From: Byssothecium circinans
Taxonomy: Eukaryota > Ascomycota > Dothideomycetes > Pleosporales > Massarinaceae
Length of the DNA stretch: 64,000 nt
Direction of reading: 5' to 3'
NCBI GenBank assembly: GCA_010015675.1
Contig: ML977053.1
Location: 1-64,000, forward strand
Shown here: one piece after another, positions 47,967 to 61,547 of the stretch
Layout: each line of letters starts with the position of its first letter
Numbering within the stretch: position 1 is the stretch's first letter
Translations under genes and position numbers: made by a program
The notes under the pieces: generated by a model
The model's input: only the letters and a program-made list of their open reading frames with translations
Told to the model about the DNA's origin: nothing
The model's database searches: none

Positions 47967-48707
47967 ATGCCTCCCGCAGCCTCCAAACGCGCAGCAGAAG
48001 ACACCCAGTCGCTGAAGGAGAAACTGCACAACCTCCCCAACACCAGCACCAGCACCGCACGAGGCGGCCGCCGAAACGGCGCAAACAATGCTATAAATGG
48101 CAGCCACCTCAAAGACGTCATGTCTTCCAACGGCGACAACGCGAATGAACCTGAGTACCCTGTGGTAGGTCTACGTCCATCTCTCTCCTCAACTTTTTAA
48201 CCCAACCCCCCACGAACTGGTCACACGATGCTAACTCTTCCTTCTTTGGCAATTACAGACGAATTGGGAAACACAACCCTCTTCCGTCCTCCACGCCTAC
48301 CGACGCGCCTACCGCATGGACACGGCGACCGCGTACAAGAACCCGCTCAGCCACGTCGTGCTGAACCAGGGCATCGGCAAGATGTCGCCTACATCCGCGC
48401 GGCCGCGCGGGAAGAGGAGGGTGGAGAAGAGGGATCTGGCGACGGAGGTGCGGAAGCATTTCAATGCTCAGGCGGTGTCGGAGACTAGTACGTTTTCTCT
48501 TCCCTCTGAAGTCGTGGTCTTTGTCGTTGTTGGGGGTGGTGTACTGTGCTGATGTGATTTACGCTGCAGACTGCATTATCGAGCTTATTTATAAGACGAA
48601 ACATCAAGGTATGGTTTGAACTCGGACTTCGTTTTTACTAGGGGAGGTATTGATTGGGTTGGACAGACAGCGAGTTCAGAGTTCGTTTCGCGCCGCAACG
48701 GAGATAG
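47967..48707 (+). CDS. SAP30: SAP30-like Sin3-binding histone deacetylase subunit
   Basis: SAP30 proteins bridge Sin3 and Rpd3-type deacetylases in transcriptional repression. Four exons, 47967-48164, 48259-48487, 48570-48608, 48667-48707, give 168 aa. The first about 66 residues are disordered (Lys/Asn/Ser/Gly). The Sin3-binding domain follows: VLHAYRRAYRMDTATAYKNP, LSHVVLNQGIGKMSP, a basic RRVEKRDLATEVRKHFNAQ and the end SETNCIIELIYKTKHQDSEF-RVRFAP, all in the expected order. The last two short exons (39 and 41 nt) were found by matching phase and the FRVRF ending, so the 3' structure is slightly less certain than the rest. Confidence 0.86.
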
Positions 48708-49235
48708 ATCGGCGTTCCTCGTACGCTCACACGCACACACATCGCACGTCGCACTTCTAGGAGTCTTTCCCCTTTCACGATACGATACGATACGATACGA
48801 TACGATACGATACCCCCTTCTCGCCCGCCTCGAATCGGCATCGAAATAGTCACCACGGTCGCTTTTGACATCATAACGGGCATTTTACGTTTGGCCTAGC
48901 ATTGCTCAAACGGCATTTTCAACGGCGTTGTGGTCCTGGGGTCTCGGAGCAATAAAAAAAGAATTCAACAAGGGCCCCTTGTATAATGAGGAAAGCGAGG
49001 ATCGTTGGGTCCAAGAGATTGGGTTTTGGACAAATACTTCATGAGGCCTCTTCGCTGGGTCCGCGAATTGGGTTGGGTTGGGTAGGGGTTATGGGACTGG
49101 ATTGATAGGAAGCGTATCCAGAGTAGGTGACACATGTCACTGTCTTAAAAATAACCAACCGTCTATATCAATGGACTTCAAGTACCCGGCACCCCTTTCT
49201 CTTCACCATTCCCCTCTTAAGCCCATCATATCATA
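48708..49235. other. Short convergent intergenic region
   Basis: 528 bp between the stop codons of the SAP30-like and RanBP2-finger genes; holds the (tacga)n microsatellite and otherwise nothing. Confidence 0.5.
48777..48812 (+). repeat. Pentamer microsatellite (tacga)n
   Basis: About seven units of tacga in a row, just downstream of the SAP30-like stop codon and within its likely 3' UTR. Confidence 0.95.
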
Positions 49236-51206
49236 TCAATCCTCCCTCTCCCCCCAAACACCCATCTCCTCCCTCGCCACAGCATCCAAATCAATCATCC
49301 CCTCCGTACTCCCCCTCCCCCCTTCCTCCCCTTCATCATCACTATCACTATCCATCCCCCTTCCTCCTCCCTCTCTCCGGACATCCTCCCTACGAATCTC
49401 CCCCCACCCAGCGTCCTCGTCGTCCTGCTCCCTCAGAAACGGCGACCTGTCCACGGGGACGTAATCATCCATGAGGTTCTGCGGGAGGCCCGCGGGCATG
49501 CGTCGAGGGGTCGAGGTCACCGGTGGGGGTGGCGTGAGTGGCATCATTGCCATTTCGGGGTGGTTGGATAGGTGGGGAGTGTTATCGTCGGCGTTGCCAT
49601 CGGGGATGTTGTCTATCAGGTTCGGGGGCGTTGAGGGGGTAGGGACAGAGGGTGTGCGTGCGGGGAGGGAGGGACGTTGTGGGTCTTCGTTCTCAGGACC
49701 TTGGTCGCCGTTGTCGTGGGCAGAGGAAGGAGTTATTTTCTCTGCTTCTGCTTCTGCTTTTGCTTTTGCGTTTGCCTGCAGCTCCTGCGTCCCACTGGGT
49801 TGCGTGGGCGGAAGATTTGCGTGATGGTCACTCTGCAGCGTCTGCGAGAACGGGAAGATGGAAAAGAGCGTCGAGCTTAGACTCTGTCGGTTCGGGAGTG
49901 CTGGTCTGAAACCTTCTCTTTGCCTTGCGCCTTGCTGGGATGGACTAGCCGGAGCTGTATTTGCGGGCACAGAAGCTGAATGAGCGTGACGTGGGGGGTT
50001 CTTTGAGCTCGAGCTCGACTGCTGTGGAGGATGGGGATGGGGAGGAGGCGTCGCCGATTTTGTAATCACGGTATCTGGTAAATCGCTCTGACACATTTCG
50101 CAGGCCGTGAGATCGGGATGGTTGAGGAATGTGCAAGCGGGACATTGTTTCTTCTGCTGAGGAGACGGCGAACGAACATCTTCCTGCTGTTCCTCACGTA
50201 GTGTCGGTTGTTGCGGTTGTTTCGGCGCCGTGTCGTTCCCAGGTATACTATACCCCGGACGATACTTCATCGCCGTCCTCGACGGTCCGCGCCCAGGTCC
50301 TTCCCTACTCTTCTGTTTCCCACTAGCCCCACCCGTAACAGGCCCCGGACTAGGATCCATCGAGATAGTAACATTTACATCCCTCTTACTCCCACACTTC
50401 AGACACTGACACTGCCGAACCACACTCCTCACCACCGTCTCTTCCACCCCGCTCACACCACCGGGCGCCTCAAACCTAACCTCGAACCTCGCCGGCTCAC
50501 CAAAACTTCCCGCCTCTTCCCTCTTCCTAACCTGCGTCCCCGCCACCGTATTCGCATACCCAGCCCCCCTCGCCACAATCGGCACAATAGGATCCACATG
50601 CCCAAGCACCAAATGCTCCACGAACGGAACCAGCATCAACGTCGTACTCGACTTGATCCTAGCGTCAACCTCCGGCCTCAGAGAAAAATCCTCAATAGAA
50701 TGCAAATGCGTGAAATACTTCCCAAACATATCGCCGTACCATTTCCGCACCTGAACGCCCTGCTGCAGCAACTCCTGCGGAATATCCCGAGGTGCGGGAC
50801 TAGGCCATAACCCATCAATCAGATGTTTCTCCTTGAGCGCCTTGCGAACCATGAGATCCACTCTGCAGCACTCGAACAGCTTCTTCTCCAGCCGTTCGTG
50901 CTGGGCGTCGTACTTTGCGTAGCGGACCACGAGGCCGCGGACAAAGGTGGCGTCGAGGTTCCATTTCCGCAGGAAGTAGTCGAGCGAATCGAGGTCCTTT
51001 TGCGCCTGCGCGTTGGCGGGCCGGATGGAGAGCGGGGAGAGCTCGTGGCCCATGGTCTGCCAGCGGTGGGGGGAGGTGGGGATCGCTGTCGCCGTGGACC
51101 AGAGGGATCGGATCGGGCTGTATTCGGCTTTGAAGTAGGTGTAGATGAAGGTGAGGAAGTCGGTGGTGTTGAGGGGGAGCATGGCGTGGCCGCGCGGGAT
51201 GTCCAT
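49236..51206 (-). CDS. RanBP2-type zinc-finger protein of unknown function
   Basis: Single exon, 656 aa from Met 51206. Residues 1-260 are folded-looking and mostly helical (MLPLNTTDFLTFIYTYFKAE, LDSLDYFLRKWNLDATFVRG), followed by C-x-C-x2-C at 266-271 (CQCLKC) and a RanBP2 finger at 355-372 (C-x2-C-x10-C-x2-C, CPACTFLNHPDLTACEMC), the type that binds ssRNA or ubiquitin. The remainder is disordered, with an Ala/Lys/Glu run (KAKAEAEAEK), Pro/Thr-rich blocks and a very acidic end (DSDSDDEGEEGG). VPS36 and Npl4 also have such fingers, but I see neither a GLUE nor an Npl4 domain. Function is not assigned. Confidence 0.82.
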   Translation of the reverse strand: MDIPRGHAMLPLNTTDFLTFIYTYFKAEYSPIRSLWSTATAIPTSPHRWQTMGHELSPLSIRPANAQAQKDLDSLDYFLRKWNLDATFVRGLVVRYAKYDAQHERLEKKLFECCRVDLMVRKALKEKHLIDGLWPSPAPRDIPQELLQQGVQVRKWYGDMFGKYFTHLHSIEDFSLRPEVDARIKSSTTLMLVPFVEHLVLGHVDPIVPIVARGAGYANTVAGTQVRKREEAGSFGEPARFEVRFEAPGGVSGVEETVVRSVVRQCQCLKCGSKRDVNVTISMDPSPGPVTGGASGKQKSREGPGRGPSRTAMKYRPGYSIPGNDTAPKQPQQPTLREEQQEDVRSPSPQQKKQCPACTFLNHPDLTACEMCQSDLPDTVITKSATPPPHPHPPQQSSSSSKNPPRHAHSASVPANTAPASPSQQGARQREGFRPALPNRQSLSSTLFSIFPFSQTLQSDHHANLPPTQPSGTQELQANAKAKAEAEAEKITPSSAHDNGDQGPENEDPQRPSLPARTPSVPTPSTPPNLIDNIPDGNADDNTPHLSNHPEMAMMPLTPPPPVTSTPRRMPAGLPQNLMDDYVPVDRSPFLREQDDEDAGWGEIRREDVRREGGGRGMDSDSDDEGEEGGRGSTEGMIDLDAVAREEMGVWGERED

Positions 51207-51866
51207 GGTTTGGGGGGTACCTTTTTCTTTTTCTGCGGATTTGTTGATGTGGAGGGCTTTAGGGAAGGGAGGAGAGGAGATTTCCGTGGCTGTAGGGTAG
51301 AGTCTAGAGGGGGGAAGGTTGGAAAGTTGTCGATTTTGAGGAGAGTGAGTGACTCGTGAGTGGCGATTGATGCGTGCGCGTGATGCCGACCAACGTGCTT
51401 GAAATCCAAGACTAAACGTAGCAGCACTCTTAGGAAATCAAAAAGCCTCTGCGAAGTGAGAATAAAGTGAGTCTTCACAGAACAACAACTACCCGTTCCA
51501 CCACAGCTTATGTGAATTAAGCTGCTGCCTGGCGCCGTGGGTAGAAGCGTACGTGTACTGGCCGAAGCTGGTACCTATACGAATTATATCGAACTGACGA
51601 AGGCGTCCGGGCACAAGCGCCAGGGCCGCGTGAGGATTTATAAAGCTTATCTAGGTTAATTAGTTGAGTACAGATGACCAGTCGAAGGCCGACAATTTAT
51701 GAAGATGGTTGAAAGCACCACGTCATTCCGGTGGCGGTGCACTTACGCCACAGCATCCGCCCATGGTTGAGAGCGCGGGCTCGGCCTGGTTGACTGTCCG
51801 GATGGAGCAACAAGACTCCGACTTCAATAACAAATATAAATTCACACAAGAACCTCCGTCTACCCT
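51207..51866. other. Intergenic region upstream of the RanBP2-finger gene
   Basis: 660 bp holding its promoter; frames here are shadows or featureless. Ends at MITE B. Confidence 0.4.
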
Positions 51867-52091
51867 GCCACGCGGTTGAAAGAATTCCCCGCACACATAA
51901 TACTCTCTCACTAAAAACTACCTACAATAACTAATACGTTAATTACTCTCTACTTTAACAAAACATAGAATTGTAAAGCTAGGCCTGCTCTATTACGCAG
52001 GAGTAAGAAGAGGTTAAAAGGGCTTCGTTGGGTGTAGGTAAGTATAAGGTAAAGTTTGTGAGTGTGCGGCGAATTGTTTCAATCGCGTGCC
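51867..52091 (-). mobile_element. MITE-like element, copy B
   Basis: A 225-bp non-coding block matching copy A (6231-6442) in reverse orientation. Its terminal inverted repeats are about 30 bp with about four mismatches, running from the outer GCCACGCG/GGCACGCG through the inner CCGCACAC on both ends. The core shares long identical runs with A, for example cttttaacctcttcttact (as read on the minus strand). The flanks (ccct left, tgct right) give no clear target duplication. This copy has the better preserved ends. Confidence 0.82.
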
Positions 52092-52367
52092 TGCTCCCAC
52101 TCTACTCTTCTTCTACAAAACAAGAGACAATTCCCACAAACTCCCATGAATCATGCTCAAAACGCCGATGCTAATGCAAAGCGTATCCGACGCCTTATCT
52201 ATCATACAATGCCACAGGAAGAATAACACAAGAGCGACTTCTCTGCTCTCAATGGGTATCATGCGAAAACACTCCAGTGCTTTCCTTTTTTATGCATCGG
52301 AGCCCCAAGACCTCTCCCACGACTTGATATAACAATCCCCGCTTTGCTGGTAATCGACACCTACAAA

Positions 52368-54320
<1,953 letters not shown>

Positions 54321-55337
54321 GTCTGTATGTTTAACAGCGGAAGGGACGCAGCCAAGCTTCGGAAGGTGGGAGGCAGGAGGTCGTGCAAGAAGGAGGGATC
54401 AGAGACACGAGGACGGGAGCGTCGCTGTTTCGGTCAAGCAGCAAGCACCCGCCCTATACATCCAGACCAGAAATGAGCGTCTAGCACTAAGGTATGTTTA
54501 AAAGACAAACTAGAGAAGGTAGGAGAAGCGAAGAATTGGCCCTCAGCAAACGTTCATGCGTGGTGCGGAGGACACCTTGACCACTAGGCCGGCGAGCATC
54601 GTCTAAGCTGCCAAGAGGGGCGGATGGGCGCATGGGGATCATGGATACAGTATGGGTGAGCAAGGGATTGTTGCTCCATCGTAGCCGGATATGGAAGGCC
54701 GGCATTATTTATTGGTCACGGTAACGCAAAAGAGGGGAGTGTGTGCTGCATAAATTGAAGAAGCGCTGCAGGCATGTACGGGGGAACTCTAGGGCTGCGA
54801 GACGTCCACTAAAATGCGAAACTGGAATTGACGTCGTTTATTTTGGTGGCAGAGTCGGCAATTCTTTACCCCACGATGCTCGTTCTGCACAGAATACTTG
54901 AATCCTTTCTGCAGGCATGGTGGTTGTGATTATGGAAAGGCTTGAGTTGTTTTGGAGACTCTCCATGCCAAATGCGTGGAAGGTTGTGGCTTTTTCCAAC
55001 GACGGACTTTCAAGAGGACCTGCAACAGGTCTCGATATTGCATCATTCCGATTGCAGTGGAACATCTTGTGTTTGAGAGCCAACGAGGTACAGCGGGGCG
55101 ATGCTCAATGGCTCTCCTGTGCAACAACTTGAGCCGATTTCCGCATACAATCATGTTAGGACTGCCAGCAGTACAAGAAACTCGAGATACCAACTACGTA
55201 TAGTGGAACGAGACGTCGGTGAAGAAATACCCCCAAACCAAACATACTCCCCTCTACCGATCCACTCCCATCCCATCTAGTCTTGCGGTCCCGCAAAATG
55301 TCCTCCATCATAGCATCATCACCATCCCATTCTCCAT
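54321..55337. other. Intergenic region
   Basis: 1 kb upstream of GH47 and downstream of URA5. No gene is supported; the open frames near 54838-55203 overlap on both strands and lack features. Confidence 0.4.
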
Positions 55338-56039
55338 CTAATCACTAGCCCGATACTTTTCCCGATACTCATCCAACCTCTTCACATCCTCCTCACTGCC
55401 CAGGCCCTTCAAATACTCGACAACATCATCCAGCGTCAAGATAGCCAGCACCGGAATCCCATACGTTCTCCTGACCTCCCCAATCGCACTCGGTCGCGAC
55501 GTCCCATCATTATCCGTCGCACTCGGCGCCTTCTCCAACCGATCAAACGCAACCACGATCCCCACCAACTCCCCCCCTTCCCTCTTGATAATCTCAATCG
55601 CCTCGCGTATCGCCGTCCCCGCCGTAATCACATCATCCACAATCACAATCTTCTGCCCCTTGAGCGACGCGCCGACGATATTCCCGCCCTCGCCGTGGTC
55701 CTTTGCTTCCTTGCGGTTGAAGCTGTAGCTCTTCTGGCCGTACGTGTGGAAGTCGAGCGAGGCGAGTTTGTCGACGGTCGCTGCGGCGAGGGGTATGCCT
55801 TTGTATGCCGGGCCGAAGAGCACGTCGAATTGGAACGAGGGGTCGGATTCCGCGTGCGTCTTGAGCGTCTGCGCGTATGCGGTTGAGATAGAGCGGAGGA
55901 GGTCGGCGCGGTGAAACAGCCCGGCGTTGAAGAAGTAAGGCGAGATGCGCTTGGATTTCAGCGTGAAGGTGCCGAATTTGAGGGCCCCGGCAGATACACA
56001 GTCTTTGAGGAAGTTGTGCTTGTATTCGGGTAACGCCAT
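55338..56039 (-). CDS. URA5: Orotate phosphoribosyltransferase
   Basis: Fifth step of pyrimidine synthesis: orotate + PRPP to OMP. Single exon, 233 aa, full length for fungal Ura5. Landmarks: [19 protein letters not shown] at the N-terminus, [16 protein letters not shown], the flexible catalytic loop [16 protein letters not shown], and the PRPP-binding motif [13 protein letters not shown] at 131-143. A fungal Ser/Thr/Asp-rich insert ([16 protein letters not shown]) precedes the C-terminal helix. It is divergent from TIM23. Confidence 0.97.
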   Translation of the reverse strand: MALPEYKHNFLKDCVSAGALKFGTFTLKSKRISPYFFNAGLFHRADLLRSISTAYAQTLKTHAESDPSFQFDVLFGPAYKGIPLAAATVDKLASLDFHTYGQKSYSFNRKEAKDHGEGGNIVGASLKGQKIVIVDDVITAGTAIREAIEIIKREGGELVGIVVAFDRLEKAPSATDNDGTSRPSAIGEVRRTYGIPVLAILTLDDVVEYLKGLGSEEDVKRLDEYREKYRASD

Positions 56040-56456
56040 TTTAGGTCCTTGCTTTCAATTTTCCTCGCGGGCTTAAATGGGTGTCGCAGTCCTTTTGCAG
56101 TGTCGAGTGCGTATCGTATCTATCGCAAAAGAAAGTCAAAACGTAAAAATGTCTCTCAGCGCGCCTCTTTCCGAGCTCGGAATGGGAATGAGCGGAGGGC
56201 GGAGTGGCCCGTGCGCTCTTTCTAGTTCGTCACTCCTGGCCCAAAACTTTCTTCGCGGCTCTTGCAACGAACGCCAACGACCATCCACGCCGCCGTCATC
56301 ACCTGCGCATCTACTTTTCCGTGTAGAATCCCTTCTCTAATCTCTTTACCGTGTTTCCCTAAGCATTCTGGGCGTTTAAGGAAACTTGTGCAACTTTGAA
56401 GGCGGTTGCGCGACTCTCGACAATTTCTTTACACCACACAGCTCCACATCTTCAAG
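56040..56456. promoter_or_regulatory. Divergent promoter region URA5 (-) / TIM23 (+)
   Basis: 417 bp between the two start codons. No ORF of note. Confidence 0.45.
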
Positions 56457-57253
56457 ATGACGATGTACGGCCCATGATTCCCGATGACCCCTTGACAAGA
56501 CAAATGCTAATAGAAAGCAGCTGGGACACACTCACCGGCCGCAAGTCGACCTCAACAGCCACGGCCCCAACCCAAGAACCCCACGACAACTTCACACCCG
56601 CACCCTTCGACCCCAACACGGCCATCCAAAACCCCTCAGACTTCATCCTCGACCCCACACAACTCCACCCACTCGCCGGCATCGACCAAAACACCCTCGA
56701 CTACCTCCAACTCGAAGACTCGGTCCTCTCCGACCTCCCCGGCTCCCAATCCGCCCTTCCCTCGCGCGGCTGGTCAGACGACCTCTGCTACGGCACGGGC
56801 ATCTCGTACCTGTCCGCGCTGGCAGTAGGCGGTGCATGGGGCCTCGCTGAGGGCCTGCAGAAGAACCCTGCAACGATGCCGCCGCGGTTACGGCTCAATG
56901 GCGTGCTCAACGCCGTGACGAGGAGAGGCCCGTTTTTGGGGAACTCGGCTGGCGTCGTCGCCATGGTTTATAATGGGATTAATAGCACGATTGGGCATTA
57001 TCGGGGCAAGCATGATATGACGAACAGCGTGCTGGCGGGTGCGGCGAGTGGTGCGATATTTAAGAGTACAAGGGGGGTGAGGCCGATGATGATTAGTTCG
57101 GGGATTGTTGCGAGTGTGGCGGGTTCATGGGCGGTAAGTCCAAACTTCTACACACACACGCTTTCCTCTTTATGGTTTCAACGTTGGGATTCTGGAGTAT
57201 TGTGCTAATTCTCACGCCAGCTCTTCCGAAAAGTGTACTTCGAGAGCGATTAA
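56457..57253 (+). CDS. TIM23: Mitochondrial inner-membrane translocase subunit TIM23
   Basis: Channel-forming subunit of the presequence translocase. Three exons, 56457-56464 (8 nt), 56521-57133, 57221-57253, give 217 aa. The 8-nt first coding exon gives MTI, and splicing across 56 nt (GTACGG..GCAG with a TGCTAATA branch) yields MTIWDTLTGRKST, the conserved M-x-(I/L)-W-D-x-L-T-G start; without it the frame would begin with unrelated residues. The N-terminal half faces the intermembrane space (PLAGIDQNTLDYLQLED). The Tim17/22/23 domain has DLCYGTGISYLSALAVGGAWG, GRRGP-like VTRRGPFLGNSAGV and ASGAIFKSTRGVRPM. The final exon adds LFRKVYFESD. Confidence 0.93.
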
Positions 57254-57906
57254 AACCGAGCGAAAATTCCCCTTCCCGCCCTTTCTAGCCACCCGCATAC
57301 CCCTCCCCGAGAAAACCACCCCCAAGCATCCGTCCATCCTTCTCTTCAAACCCCCAAAGAATCCTACTTTCCTGCATTATTATCCCCGGATTTTTTTTTC
57401 TCCTCCTCGCTTTATAGCTCACCACTCTTCACGGTAGCTACGCTACAACATTTGTACCATATAAAAAGGCCTTGATACCGACGCCCGGTGTATACTCTCG
57501 GTAACGATGTGCTTTGGCTTTGGAAGACTAGAAATGGCGTTTTTCAAATCAGGACTTGACTGGGCTGGGTTGCGTTGGGTTGCGTTGCGGCATTTTATCT
57601 TTTGTCTGCTGGCAACGGTGGTGCATGTACGATCGACGACGAAGAAGTGCGAAATCAATATAATTATCAGGAAACAAACATGGGCGTCAGTCTATGTGGT
57701 GATTTGATGAATCATGATGCTTTTCCATTGTATGTAACCACTGTTGCGTGGGGAATATGTTACGGCTAGCAAAACTATCCTTCCACTTTCTCTCCATCGA
57801 GGACCATGTCCTGGCTAGGTGAAAGATGGTATCGACCAGGCCAACTCCCAAACGCCGCCGACGCCAAAAGATGCTCGCAGAATTGCTTTGGTCGACCTCG
57901 ACCTTT
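57254..57906. other. Convergent intergenic region TIM23/NOG1
   Basis: 650 bp between stop codons, holding both 3' UTRs. No gene. Confidence 0.5.
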
Positions 57907-60063
57907 TTATCGCCTGTTCGTCTTGCCCATACCACGCTTTCCAGTGACCTGCAAACATCAGTATATATTCAACACAGAGAGTTTGAAGAATGAGAAGACT
58001 TACCAAATGCTTGATCAGCGACCCAGTCTGGTGCCTATCCGCCTCACCCTGCCTCGCCATCCGGTTCATCTTCTTCTGACCCAACTTAGCCAACCTCTCC
58101 GCATTCGACCTCGCCGTCTCATCAACAACACCGTCCGTCCTCCTATTCGTGCTCTGGCTCCTAGCGCGGCTCTTGGCACGCTCAAACGCCGCCTTGGGCG
58201 TATCAATCTCCATAGCATCTGCATCGACGCCTTCTGAACGAGCACGAAGGGCAGTGCGGCCACGGCTCTGGCTGCGCGCACGTGCTGCGACTTTGTCGGT
58301 GTCGAAACCAAGCGATTCAAGATGGGATTCCATCTTTGAGAGTTTCTGGGCTTTGGCGGAACGGGGGATCATGGCGCGGTTCTTGAGCGACTTGCGCATC
58401 TTGGCTTCGTTGCGGATGAGCTGGCGCTTTTCGCGGATCAGCTCGGCTTTGTAGCGGATATCTGCTTCCTCTGCGTCTTCAACATCGTCGTCGGACTCGT
58501 AGAAGCCTTCAGCTTCCAAACGCTCCTCCTCTTCCTCGAGCGCTGCAAGCTTGGCCTCAATGTCGGGATCGATGAAGTCGTACACGTTCCTTCCTTCGAA
58601 CACTTCCGGAATACGGTCCTCTTTCCAGTCAGGGTTCTCTAGGAGGTAGTTTTTGCGCATGTTGAAGTTGTAGACACCTGCACCACCCTCCTCTTCTTCA
58701 ATATCGCGCTCTAGCTTGGGTCGTTCGGGATCGTTCGGGTCGTACTTCTTCCTGTTCTTGATAGCCTCCGGAATAGAAGTCTCGCGGACGACACCACCCA
58801 TCGGCTGAGCAACGTGGATCCTTCGGAGAAGGTCGCCGAGACGTCCGTTTGGTTCACCAGAGCTGTTCGTGCCTGCCTTGAGCTTCTCAGCATTACGGGC
58901 AGCTAGTAGTCGGTCACATGCAGCGTTTCGGACGTTCATTACGCCTTCAGTTGTCGCGCACGAGAGCTGGAGAAGTTCGACCTCGCCGGATTTGAGCATG
59001 CCCTGGAGCTGCTCTTGGGTTTCAGGGTCCAAATCTTCGGGGCGCATCAGATCGATCTTGTTGATGACAATGAAGACAAGCTTGTTGGCGAACAGAGGTT
59101 TGCTATGAAGAATTAGCTGCAGCTCGTTGAATAGACCAGTCTTCCGAGGCTTACATCGAATTGAAGAGCGAGATCTGTGCAGATACTGAATATCCGCATT
59201 GTTCAGACAAGTCCATAAAGTACATGACAGCTGCGCGAAGATGAGCAATAGCGCAGATACTCTGGTGCTCAATTGTATTCATCTCCTCAAGTGGGTGGTC
59301 CAGAATACCAGGCGTGTCGATTGCTTGGAACCGCAACATCTTGTAGTCGAAGTGGCCTACAAACAAACTCTTCGTTGTGAAAGCGTACGGCTGAACATCG
59401 ACATCGGCCCTCGAGATGCCCTTTAAGAAGGAAGATTTTCCGACATTCGGGTATCCGCAGATGACAAGCGTACGCGTGTTGGGGTCGATCGAAGGGAGAC
59501 GGCCCAAATGCTGGCGCACTTGCTCCAAATACACAAGCGGATCTTTGAGGCGCCTGCAGATAGTGGCCATGCGACCCAATGCAGCGCGCTTGAGCTGCTT
59601 GCACTGGAACAGGGACTGTCCATACTTGATCAAGCGCACATAGTCTCGCGAGACAGCTTCGATCAATGACTTCGCCGTGTTCAGCTGACCCAAAGCTATT
59701 CTGAAGTGGTCTGCATCGTATAGAGTGTTGAGAAGATCGCGATGGAACGGGTGGATATCTTGAAGGCGAGGGAATGCCTGAATCGTAGCCGAGATGCGCT
59801 CGGTGAAGGTTTCGGCGGTGTACTTGACTTTTCGTGTGTAGAATGCTCGAATACGACTAATCTTGAACCCGGCTCGTATTTGCGTGGGTAAACGCCTCTG
59901 TCTATTCACTTGTTAGACATCGTTCCGTCTTCAAAGTTTATCACAGCCCCGCGGTGAGACGGCGGGCAGAAGGCTAGAGTACATACGTGCGGGACAGCAC
60001 AATATCGAGGAATTCCTGCGATGTGGGGACCACAGGAATATCCTTCCATTGAGTTTTGCTCAT
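57907..60063 (-). CDS. NOG1: Nucleolar GTP-binding protein 1
   Basis: Essential GTPase of 60S ribosome assembly in the nucleolus. Four exons, 60063-59987, 59901-59155, 59102-58004, 57948-57907, give 654 aa. N-terminus [20 protein letters not shown] is characteristic, followed by the NOG1 helical domain. G motifs: G1 GYPNVGKS (175-182), G3 DTPG (221-224), G4 NKID (289-292), with the [15 protein letters not shown] switch region and LSCATTEGV as G5. The C-terminal half is charged ([18 protein letters not shown], basic [13 protein letters not shown]) and ends [16 protein letters not shown], restored by the last splice. All joins keep frame and match the usual length. Confidence 0.96.
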
Positions 60064-60505
60064 ATTGTTGTCGTTGAGAGCGAAAGTCGTGGGGCGTCGT
60101 GAAAGTTCGGTGGAGTGGCTATCGATATGGGCTGCTGTTTGAATATTTTCTATTTAGCACGAGCAGGGATTACGTTTTGCCGAGGCGCTATGACCACCAC
60201 CACATTTTAACATGCTCTCGTCTCACAGAGGACGTTGATTTGTACAGAAGCAGATAGATTGTAATTATCGATATATGCAACAGTCTGTAAACATTTACCT
60301 ACAGCATAACCCAAAGTTTCATAACTGGCCTCCTCAACAACATAGCCTCTGGGAAGAGCCTGCCTCAGTCGTAGACGTCTTGCCTATCATGTTCCTTCTA
60401 CAGACTATTCATGTGCAAGTCAAAGGAACAAAGCACATGTAGTTACCCCTCTGCTTATCCTATCGTTAGTATTCCACCTTCAATTCCCCGAAAGCTCTTC
60501 ATAAA
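60064..60505. other. Intergenic region upstream of NOG1
   Basis: 440 bp with the NOG1 promoter and the 3' UTR of the membrane-protein gene. No gene seen. Confidence 0.45.
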
Positions 60506-61547
60506 TCAAAGGTTTCGGGCCCGCCAACCCCTGGCTAATGAAAAAGTTAAAACCATCAAACCACCCTTCAACAGAAACCTAATCACCCAAAACACCCATT
60601 CCCCCGCCGTGATTCTCAAGATCCATTGCTTCCTCTCCCCCATGTACGAGAACCGTCCTCTTCCATGGAGCCAATCGTTCAATCGAGGGTAATGTAAGAG
60701 AACGGTGGCGCCGAGGTACCAGAATGCGAGATGAAGGAGAGAGGAGAATGGAACCATGGCGAAGATCCAGATGAGGAAGACGCGGGAACGGAGCAGTGCA
60801 CTGACGCCGAGGACGTTGATTGCCAGGTCTTGGATTGAGAGGATGAAGATGCCTAGCTGTGGATTGGTCATTATGTATGTTCTGGTAGAAAAAGCAGAGG
60901 AAGGTATGGGTTGGGCATACCATGATGAGCTGGCAGATTTGAAGTGACAGGTGGTCTCTGTACCAGGAATACGAGACAAATGAATGGTATGGATGGTGTG
61001 GCAGAGGAGGGAAGAATGATCTGGATCTTTGTGTGGAGGGGAGGTTCGGCGTTTGGGAACGGGATGTCGGGTTTGGTGGCCGAAAGGGCGATCGAGGGGT
61101 TATGGGTGGTGGGATATCTATGGAAGTGCGTGAGGAGTGGTCTGAGTGCGTCGAAGTGTTGTCATTGTCATTGTGGGCTGTACTGCAGGCTCTAGAGAAT
61201 AGGATGGAGGGTTGATGGTGGTTACAGTGTGCTATAGTTGAAAGTGAGGAGGCCCTGGTCGATGGGATTGACGTGTTCGACACCATGACCATTGAGGCGA
61301 TGAGGATCGTATACCGTAAGGTAATGGAAGGCGAGAAGGAAGACAGTAATGTATGCTGTGATGGAGAAGCCAAGGATAACCTGCAATGTTTAGCTTAACT
61401 GATGACTGGACATTTGATTGATTGTGAGCTTACTCCAATGCCCGAAAGCTCAGGATTTGGGAGTAATGGAGGTGCTTCTATTCCTGTTAGACGTTGTAGA
61501 GATTTCCAGGAGCAATTTGGTCGATGGCAATGCACTGTGCCGTCCAT
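60506..61547 (-). CDS. Predicted multi-pass membrane protein, function unknown
   Basis: I join four exons, 61547-61434, 61380-61226, 61182-60921, 60856-60506, for 293 aa. The N-terminus MDGTVHCHRPNCSW.. leads to LLPNPELSGIGVILGFSITA, a P-D/E-x-x-G-I-G-V start seen in a large group of fungal membrane proteins of unknown role, then a first membrane helix (ITAYITVFLLAFHYL). A polar Ser/Pro/His-rich loop follows, then at least three helices (IMLGIFILSIQDLAINVLGV, VFLIWIFAMVPFSSLLHLAF, WVFWVIRFLLKGGLMVLTF). Intron 2 is short: 43 nt if CTGCAG is used, 34 nt if CTCTAG; both keep frame. The polar third exon is the weakest part and may be mis-spliced. Confidence 0.65.
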
